The notes beneath the pieces are model-generated. The model made no database searches and had not been told where the DNA came from. It saw only the letters and a list, made by a program, of their open reading frames with translations. From contig NZ_JAHXNL010000003.1 of the NCBI RefSeq assembly GCF_023148685.1, positions 350,379-414,378 on the forward strand: a stretch of 64,000 nucleotides of DNA. The letters are read 5' to 3'. A program made the position numbers and the translations under genes. The DNA is from Georgenia sp. EYE_87. Its GTDB lineage: Bacteria; Actinomycetota; Actinomycetes; Actinomycetales; Actinomycetaceae. Positions 59,035 through 64,000 of the stretch are shown in pieces (the first letter of the stretch is position 1; every line of letters starts with the position of its first letter).

Positions 59035-60234
59035 TCACCGCCCCGCGAGCAGCCTGGCCCCGACGTCGTCGAACGCGGGCAGCGCTCGTTCGATCGTGCC
59101 CATCGTCGCGGTGAGGCTGATGCGGAAGTGCTGCGGCCGTTCGAAGAGCGTCCCCGGCATCACGTACACGTCGCGCTCGGCGAGGGCGGCGACGAAGCGG
59201 GCGGCGTCGCCACCGGGGGCGTCGCCCCAGAGGTAGAAGGTGCCCTCCGGCCGGGTGACCCGGTACCCCGCGCTCCGGAGCGCCCCCAGCATGCGGTCGC
59301 GCTTGCGGGTGAGCTCGACGAGGTCGATGGAGACGTCCTCGAGGTCCGCGACGGAGTACTGCATGATCGCGTCCGGGAAGCCCCAGCCCATCGACAGCTG
59401 GACGGGCACCAGCGCCGCCCGCAGCGCGTCGCGCTCGGGCGTCGGCAGCAGCGGCGACAGCGCCAGGTAGCCGAGGCGCTGCCCCGGCGCCAGCAGCACC
59501 TTGCCGTAGCTGTAGTCGACGAGCGTCCACGGGTAGCAGGCGGCCGGGCTGACGAAGGGGACGCCGTCGAACCGGATCCGCCGGTACGGCTCGTCGGAGA
59601 GCAGCCAGACCCGCCGTCCGATCCGCACGGACGCGCTCTCCAGCAGGTCAGCAAGGCTCTCAAGCTGCTGCCGCGGGTAGACGCGGCCCGTGGGGTTGGC
59701 GGGGGAGTTGACGACGACGACCCGCGTGCGCGGGGTGATGGCCCGCTCGATCGCGGCGAGGTCGAGGTCGTAGGTCTGCGGGTCGAGCGGCACCTTGACG
59801 GGCGCCATGTCGACGAGGCGGAGCATCGGCGCGTAGCAGAACCACCCGGGCGTCGGGAGGATCGCCTCGTCGCCGGCGTCACCCACCAGCCGCAGCGCGA
59901 GCGCGATCGCCCCGAACGCGCCCTGGGTGAGCGCCACGTCCTCGGGGGCGAAGTCCAGCCCGAGCTCGGTGGTGAGCGCGGTCGAGATGACCTCGCGCGG
60001 CTCGTTCTCGTTGGACTTGTAGGCGAACCAGTCCACCGACCGTGGCTCCGTGTGCGACGAGATGGCGCGGACAAGACCGTCGAGCGGCATCTCGTGCGGG
60101 TTGCCGAAGGTGAGGTCGAGGACGTCGTCGCGGCCGTCCAGCTCCCTCAGGGACGCGAAGAAGTCGGTGACCGGGCCGATCTCGCCGACGGCGGCCCGGG
60201 CCCGCGTCGACAGCTCGGTGCGGGTGAGCGCCAT
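59035..60234 (-). CDS. Pyridoxal-phosphate aminotransferase class I/II
   Basis: About 399 residues. Markers: DLTFGNPHEMPLDGL, ALTQGAFGAIALALRLV, VVVNSPANPTGRVYP, SDEPYRRIRFDG, and the PLP lysine in SYGKVLLAPGQRLGYLAL. The C-terminus PEGTFYLWGDAPGGDAARF is also typical. ATG at 60234 has GAGGAGG upstream; the upstream open frame is not used. The substrate is unknown, and no pathway partner is adjacent. Confidence 0.88.
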   Translation of the reverse strand: MALTRTELSTRARAAVGEIGPVTDFFASLRELDGRDDVLDLTFGNPHEMPLDGLVRAISSHTEPRSVDWFAYKSNENEPREVISTALTTELGLDFAPEDVALTQGAFGAIALALRLVGDAGDEAILPTPGWFCYAPMLRLVDMAPVKVPLDPQTYDLDLAAIERAITPRTRVVVVNSPANPTGRVYPRQQLESLADLLESASVRIGRRVWLLSDEPYRRIRFDGVPFVSPAACYPWTLVDYSYGKVLLAPGQRLGYLALSPLLPTPERDALRAALVPVQLSMGWGFPDAIMQYSVADLEDVSIDLVELTRKRDRMLGALRSAGYRVTRPEGTFYLWGDAPGGDAARFVAALAERDVYVMPGTLFERPQHFRISLTATMGTIERALPAFDDVGARLLAGR

Positions 60235-60460
60235 GTGACCTCCTCGTCCGGCGTGCACCCACATCATCCGCTCGTGTCCGCCGGGTCGACCCCGTAACGG
60301 CCGTCTCTTGCCCCCGTTGTCTCGTTTCCCGGGGTTGAGACGCAGGAGTGGCGCGCGAGACGGAAGGCCCTCCGGCGCACCTCGCCGATGGCGCTGGCGC
60401 ACCTGACGGGGGTCAGCACCAAGCTGCTCCGAGCGATGCTGCTGCGGGAGCAGGTTCCTG
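60235..60460. other. Gap with a coding-like relic
   Basis: 226 bases. One plus-strand frame from about 60342 gives a coherent helical string (LRRTSPMALAHLTGVSTKLL, then REQVP), but no start or stop frames a gene. It may be a decayed fragment. Confidence 0.35.
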
Positions 60461-60958
60461 CTATGCGGAGGTGTCTGGCATGCCGATGGTGACGGCCTCG
60501 ATGTACGGGCCGCCATTCCACTCCTCGTGCAGCTCGTCGTCGAGGTCGGTGTTGAAACGCTGCTCGACCGTCTCCAGGTCGAAAGCCTCGTGGACGATGC
60601 CGGAGACGGCCACCACCATGTCCGGTTCGAACCCTCCGACCGCGCCGACGTCGACGATCAGCAACGGCCCCACCTCGGTGTCCTCGGTCCCAGCCATGGT
60701 GAACGACGTAGGTGACACCACCTCATCCACCCGGCCGATCACGGTGACCTCCTCACCGTCGTACTCCGCGATCGTCTGGTAGAACGCCGAGTCGTAAGGC
60801 CCGTCGTATGCCACGTCACCGCCTTCGGTCTCGCGTTCCGTCTCGGCGGTGGTCCTTGTCTGTCCTGCCTCGTTCACCGGTTCGTCGTCCGAGCAACCGC
60901 CCAGCGCAAGAAGCAGCGCAACTGCCAGGGGTGGGAGCCAAACGCTACGTGGTCTCAT
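60461..60958 (-). CDS. Small lipoprotein, OB-like, unknown function
   Basis: 165 residues. Signal peptide with lipobox L-A-L-G-G-C at about 18-23, then a Thr/Glu-rich linker. A compact domain beginning EEVTVIGRVDEVV and ending VVAVSGIVHEAFDLETVEQR resembles a small beta-barrel (OB-like). The tail pattern NTDLDDELHEEW recurs in the right-edge gene (GTDLDDALYDAY), so the two are relatives. GAGAGGAAAG precedes GTG/ATG at 60958. Outer face of the membrane; function unknown. Confidence 0.7.
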   Translation of the reverse strand: MRPRSVWLPPLAVALLLALGGCSDDEPVNEAGQTRTTAETERETEGGDVAYDGPYDSAFYQTIAEYDGEEVTVIGRVDEVVSPTSFTMAGTEDTEVGPLLIVDVGAVGGFEPDMVVAVSGIVHEAFDLETVEQRFNTDLDDELHEEWNGGPYIEAVTIGMPDTSA

Positions 60959-60997
60959 CGGCTTTCCTCTCCGTTCCGTGATGGGAGTCTGACCGCT

Positions 60998-62515
60998 TCA
61001 GTGTGCGGGAACCCGCTGCCGCAAGCGCCTCTCGCGCGGCGGACGCAGGAGGGACCGCTCGAGGATGGCCAGCCAGAGCAGTCCCAGCAGCAGCCCAGCC
61101 AGGGTGTCGCTGGGGTAGTGCGCGGCGAGATATACCCGCGAGGCCATCGTGGCGACGACGATCAGCACGACGACGGCTACGACCGCCCACCGCCAGCTAC
61201 CTCGGCCGTACAACAGCAGCAAGGCACAGAGCGCCCCGTAAGCGACCGTCGCCGCCGCGACGTGCCCGGAGGGGAAGCTTGCATCGGCTGGAAGACCCGC
61301 CGTCAGGTCGGGTACATCTGGCCGCGCACGGCCCACGATCTGGCTCACCGCACCGTAGAGAACCACCTCTCCGGCAACGGCGAGCAGGACGAACAGCACT
61401 GGGCGCAGACTGCCCCGGTAGGCGTTCGCCAGCACAGCAGTCACGACAGTGGTCGCCACAACGGCCCAGAGCCCGCCGAGCTTGCCGATCGAGCTGACCA
61501 CCTGGGTCAGCTCGGGCGATCGCAAGGGCCGCGCCGCCTGCACGATCTGCCGGTCCCACCGGCCGAGGACCGTCTCGGCCAGCGGCCCCGCGACCAGCAG
61601 GCCCCACCCGACGAGCAGCAGCACGACGCCGCAGCCCGTCAGAGCGATCCAGCCCGCCGACCGTGCTCCCTGGGGGAGCGCGGGTTCGTCCCGCGGCGCA
61701 ATCCTCAGGGCCACGATGGGCGGCTCACCGAGACCGACAGGGGTCATGGGGTCATGGCGGTGGTGCAGCCACCGACGGAACCCGGCCCAGGTCACCGCCA
61801 GCCACGCCGTGCCGAGCGCCCAGCCCGCGAGGACGTCGGAGACAAAGTGCACGCCGAGCGCCAGCCGGGTGAGTCCGACCACCAGAATCAGCGCCGCGGC
61901 GGCCCTCCAGAGCAGGCGACGATGCCACGGCGACACCATCGGCAGTATCACCAGCACGAGCGCCCCCCATGTCACAAGAGAGGTCATGGCGTGACCACTG
62001 GGGAAGCTGGCGTTCGTCGGCAGGTCGACGACTGGCAGCAGCACCTCCGGTCGCGTACGCCCGACGAGCGCCTTGGTGAGCGGCACCAGCACGAGGAGAC
62101 CAAGCCCGGTGACCGCGACGTAGGCGGCGAGCCGGCGCTGGTCGCGGATGAGGAGCCACAGCACGGCCAGCGCCATGACCAGGCCCGCCGTGGCGCCACC
62201 GCCTGCCTCGGAGGCGATCTCCAGCACTCGTACCACCAGCGGGTGAGGCGAGACAAGATCGTTCAGGCCCTGGGCGACCGCGACGTCGAGCTCTTCCAGC
62301 GGCGGCCAACGCTGTTCGACCAGGGCGAGCAGGGTCAGGAAGGGCAGCGCCCCCAGGGTCACCGCGAGCAGGCCCAGCAGGCTCAGCCCTCCGAACCGAC
62401 CGGCTCCCTCCAGCTGCTGCTCGTCCCCACCATGACCTCTCCAGACCGCCTTCGTGCCGCGAGCATCGCTGCGGCGAGGTCTGGGTGGCTCGGACGGGCG
62501 CTCTGCACGGTTCAT
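60998..62515 (-). CDS. Membrane protein with two tandem PAP2 phosphatase domains
   Basis: About 505 residues, effectively two PAP2 enzymes in one chain. Half one: K-A-L-V-G-R-T-R-P, F-P-S-G-H near 172, and L-G-V-H-F-V-S-D. Half two: Q-I-V-G-R-A-R-P, where Gln stands at the conserved Lys, then F-P-S-G-H near 412 and A-A-H-Y-P-S-D. Each half has about six membrane helices. PAP2 proteins dephosphorylate lipid phosphates such as undecaprenyl diphosphate. ATG at 62515 has GGGAG upstream; ATG 62530 is an alternative. Twenty bases after the metallophosphoesterase stop, so cotranscribed. Confidence 0.88.
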   Translation of the reverse strand: MNRAERPSEPPRPRRSDARGTKAVWRGHGGDEQQLEGAGRFGGLSLLGLLAVTLGALPFLTLLALVEQRWPPLEELDVAVAQGLNDLVSPHPLVVRVLEIASEAGGGATAGLVMALAVLWLLIRDQRRLAAYVAVTGLGLLVLVPLTKALVGRTRPEVLLPVVDLPTNASFPSGHAMTSLVTWGALVLVILPMVSPWHRRLLWRAAAALILVVGLTRLALGVHFVSDVLAGWALGTAWLAVTWAGFRRWLHHRHDPMTPVGLGEPPIVALRIAPRDEPALPQGARSAGWIALTGCGVVLLLVGWGLLVAGPLAETVLGRWDRQIVQAARPLRSPELTQVVSSIGKLGGLWAVVATTVVTAVLANAYRGSLRPVLFVLLAVAGEVVLYGAVSQIVGRARPDVPDLTAGLPADASFPSGHVAAATVAYGALCALLLLYGRGSWRWAVVAVVVLIVVATMASRVYLAAHYPSDTLAGLLLGLLWLAILERSLLRPPRERRLRQRVPAH

Positions 62516-62534
62516 GTGATCAGCTCCCATGCCT

Positions 62535-63428
62535 TCAGTCGCTTGCCATGAGCTCGAAGAACACGACCTGGGGGGCGGCGCCGATCCGCACCGGGACCAC
62601 ACTGAACCCGATCCCGCACGTCACGAACAGGTCGTTCCCGCGCGCGCCGTAGTCGGTCGGGGCGAAACCGTCGGCGACGATCTTCTCCTCAGCGGTCAGT
62701 CCGAGGTAGGACCACTGCGGCATGCCGGGCACCGCTACCTGTCCGCAGTGGGTGTGCCCGGCCACGGCCAGCGGAGCCGAACCCTCCGGCAGCTGGGGGA
62801 ACGCAGTCGGGTTGTGCATCATGACAACCCGGGCTCCCTCCGGAGGCAGGGCGGAGAGCGCCTCCCCCGTGTCGGCGAGACGGGGCCGGGTCGGGGCAAT
62901 GCCGACGACGTACAGCTGCTCGCCGCTCGTCGGGTCTGGCGCCGGGATCCGGGCCACCCCGTTGTGCAGCACCGTCACCCCGGCCTCCTCCAGGGCATCG
63001 GTGAGGGCGTCGGCGCCGCCGACTGCGTAGTCGTGGTTGCCCAGGACCGCGAAGGTGGGGATCCCGGCCTCCACCAGCGGCTCCAGCAGCCTCACCGCGG
63101 TGTCCGCCTGCTCGGCAACGTCGGGGCTGGCGCTGTAGAGAAAGTCCCCGGCGACCAGAGCCGCTGCGGGGCGCTCGTCCACCACCCGATCTACCACCCG
63201 CTCGACCATGGCCGTGTTGGCCCACCACATGCCCACCTGCAGGTCGGAGAACACGGCGATCTCGGCACCTTGCCACTGCCGCCCGAGCCGCGGCAGCTCC
63301 GCCCGGTAGCGGCGCTCGTCCAGGATCAGCCGCGGCTCGAGCACCGAGCCGTAGACCAGGACTGCCATGACGACCGCCGTGGCCGCGGCAGCCACCCGGA
63401 CCAGGGTGCGCCTGCTCCTCGAGGTCAT
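62535..63428 (-). CDS. Metallophosphoesterase, membrane-anchored (YkuE-like)
   Basis: About 297 residues. N-terminal signal anchor (VRVAAAATAVVMAVLVYG), then the calcineurin fold: F-S-D-L-Q, GDFLYS, GNHDYAVG and AGHTHCGQVAVPG. The first motif has Gln where D-x-H normally has His, a change in a metal ligand. Relatives such as YkuE act on lipid-linked or nucleotide substrates outside the cell. ATG at 63428 has AGAGG upstream; the longer frame is unlikely. Between the PAP2 gene and the right-edge OB-like gene. Confidence 0.88.
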   Translation of the reverse strand: MTSRSRRTLVRVAAAATAVVMAVLVYGSVLEPRLILDERRYRAELPRLGRQWQGAEIAVFSDLQVGMWWANTAMVERVVDRVVDERPAAALVAGDFLYSASPDVAEQADTAVRLLEPLVEAGIPTFAVLGNHDYAVGGADALTDALEEAGVTVLHNGVARIPAPDPTSGEQLYVVGIAPTRPRLADTGEALSALPPEGARVVMMHNPTAFPQLPEGSAPLAVAGHTHCGQVAVPGMPQWSYLGLTAEEKIVADGFAPTDYGARGNDLFVTCGIGFSVVPVRIGAAPQVVFFELMASD

Positions 63429-63520
63429 CTCGACTGCCTCTCGTCCTAGCCGTGGTCGGTGCTGGACCCAGGATGGTTCGATCGCGCGCATCCGCTACCG
63501 GCCGGTGGGGCTGTCGTCCC

Positions 63521-64000
63521 TCACTGGTTGGGTTCGAGCACCGGCTCCGCCGCGGTGACGTTCTCCGCGACGAGCACGAGATCGCCGGCGTAGGCGTCGT
63601 ACAACGCATCGTCGAGATCGGTGCCGAACTCCTCCTCGAGCTCGGCGATGTCGAGCTGGCGGACCGTGCCGGTGACCTGAACGTAGTCACCGCGGCTGAC
63701 CTCTGCCTGCTGTGCGTCCAGGACCACCACCGTCCAGCCGGCACCGGCCAGCTGGAACGCCACCGTGCTGACCAGTGCGGACACCTCTCCGGCGATCGTC
63801 AGGCTCTCCCCCGCGAGTGTTGAGACCTGGTCCGCGACGATGACGACCTCACCTTCGAACTCCTCGTAGAGCTCGTCGTCGTAGTCGACCCCGAACTCCT
63901 CCTCGAAGGCCGCGAGGTCGAACTCTCGGACGGTGCCCGTCACCTGGACCACGGTGTCGTCCTCGACAAGGCCTTCGTTGACGTCGGTTCCTAGGTCGTC
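63521..64000 (-). CDS. Secreted repeat protein, OB-like, cut by window edge
   Basis: Open frame of 159 codons, ending at 63521 and continuing beyond the right edge, so the N-terminus is missing. It contains two ~75-residue repeats, each with VQVTGTVR, then (E/Q)(F/L)D(L/I)A, EEEFG, D-DD-LY and a V-V-A-(D/E)-(Q/N)-V end. The second copy's GTDLDDALYDAY resembles the lipoprotein at 60461-60958. An internal GTG at 63952 could be mistaken for the start, but the repeat pattern continues upstream of it. Function unknown; probably exported like its relative. Confidence 0.7.
   Translation of the reverse strand, partial: DDLGTDVNEGLVEDDTVVQVTGTVREFDLAAFEEEFGVDYDDELYEEFEGEVVIVADQVSTLAGESLTIAGEVSALVSTVAFQLAGAGWTVVVLDAQQAEVSRGDYVQVTGTVRQLDIAELEEEFGTDLDDALYDAYAGDLVLVAENVTAAEPVLEPNQ

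Overview
The window is high-GC DNA from the replication-origin region of an actinobacterial chromosome. Gene order fits the order Micrococcales; a Georgenia- or Cellulomonas-like organism is a guess, with no search run. GTG starts are common. gyrB-dciA-recF-gnd-dnaN-dnaA run leftward and rpmH-rnpA-yidD-yidC-jag-rsmG-parA-parB run rightward, with a DnaA-box cluster (oriC) between dnaN and dnaA. No tRNA, rRNA, CRISPR array or complete insertion sequence was seen.

Layout. 1-9062: replication block, with the beginning of gyrA at the left edge. 9063-18200: ribosomal protein L34, RNase P protein, membrane-insertion and parAB genes. A gene-free stretch of almost 3 kb between rsmG and parA holds ten ParB binding sites (parS). 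18304-30902: ddl, an aminotransferase, thioredoxin and its reductase, a giant MurJ-pseudokinase fusion, a DUF6049-type protein, a Nudix hydrolase and tRNA nucleotidyltransferase; this recalls the Mycobacterium Rv3907c-Rv3915 neighbourhood but has no sigM or cwlM. 30937-38270: MFS exporter, P-type cation ATPase, an AbiEi-like orphan among hairpin repeats, and inositol-phosphate synthase with its PadR regulator. 39549-47296: class A penicillin-binding protein, the rpsF-ssb-rpsR-rplI operon, a decayed PhnB-like gene, a MATE exporter and the helicase dnaB, whose upstream region carries another set of DnaA-box-like sites. 47413-64000 is accessory: a TetR/GMC oxidoreductase pair with a palindromic operator, photolyase, an AAA ATPase, an adenylation-carrier-membrane acyltransferase fusion divergent from its likely phosphopantetheinyl transferase across an iron-box-like site, a BCCT transporter, a decayed MmyB-type regulator, an aminotransferase, and a set of lipoprotein, double PAP2 phosphatase, metallophosphoesterase and OB-like repeat genes.

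How the genes work together. DnaA, DnaN, RecF, DciA, GyrB and DnaB make up initiation and fork functions, and ParA, ParB and the parS array segregate the origin. YidC, YidD and Jag serve membrane-protein insertion. Ddl, MurJ and the penicillin-binding protein serve wall synthesis. The strongest candidates for something new are the iron-box-controlled adenylation-carrier-acyltransferase/phosphopantetheinyl transferase pair, the long near-periodic parS array beside a ParB with an extra-long repeat-bearing N-terminus, and the two-phosphatase locus at the right edge.
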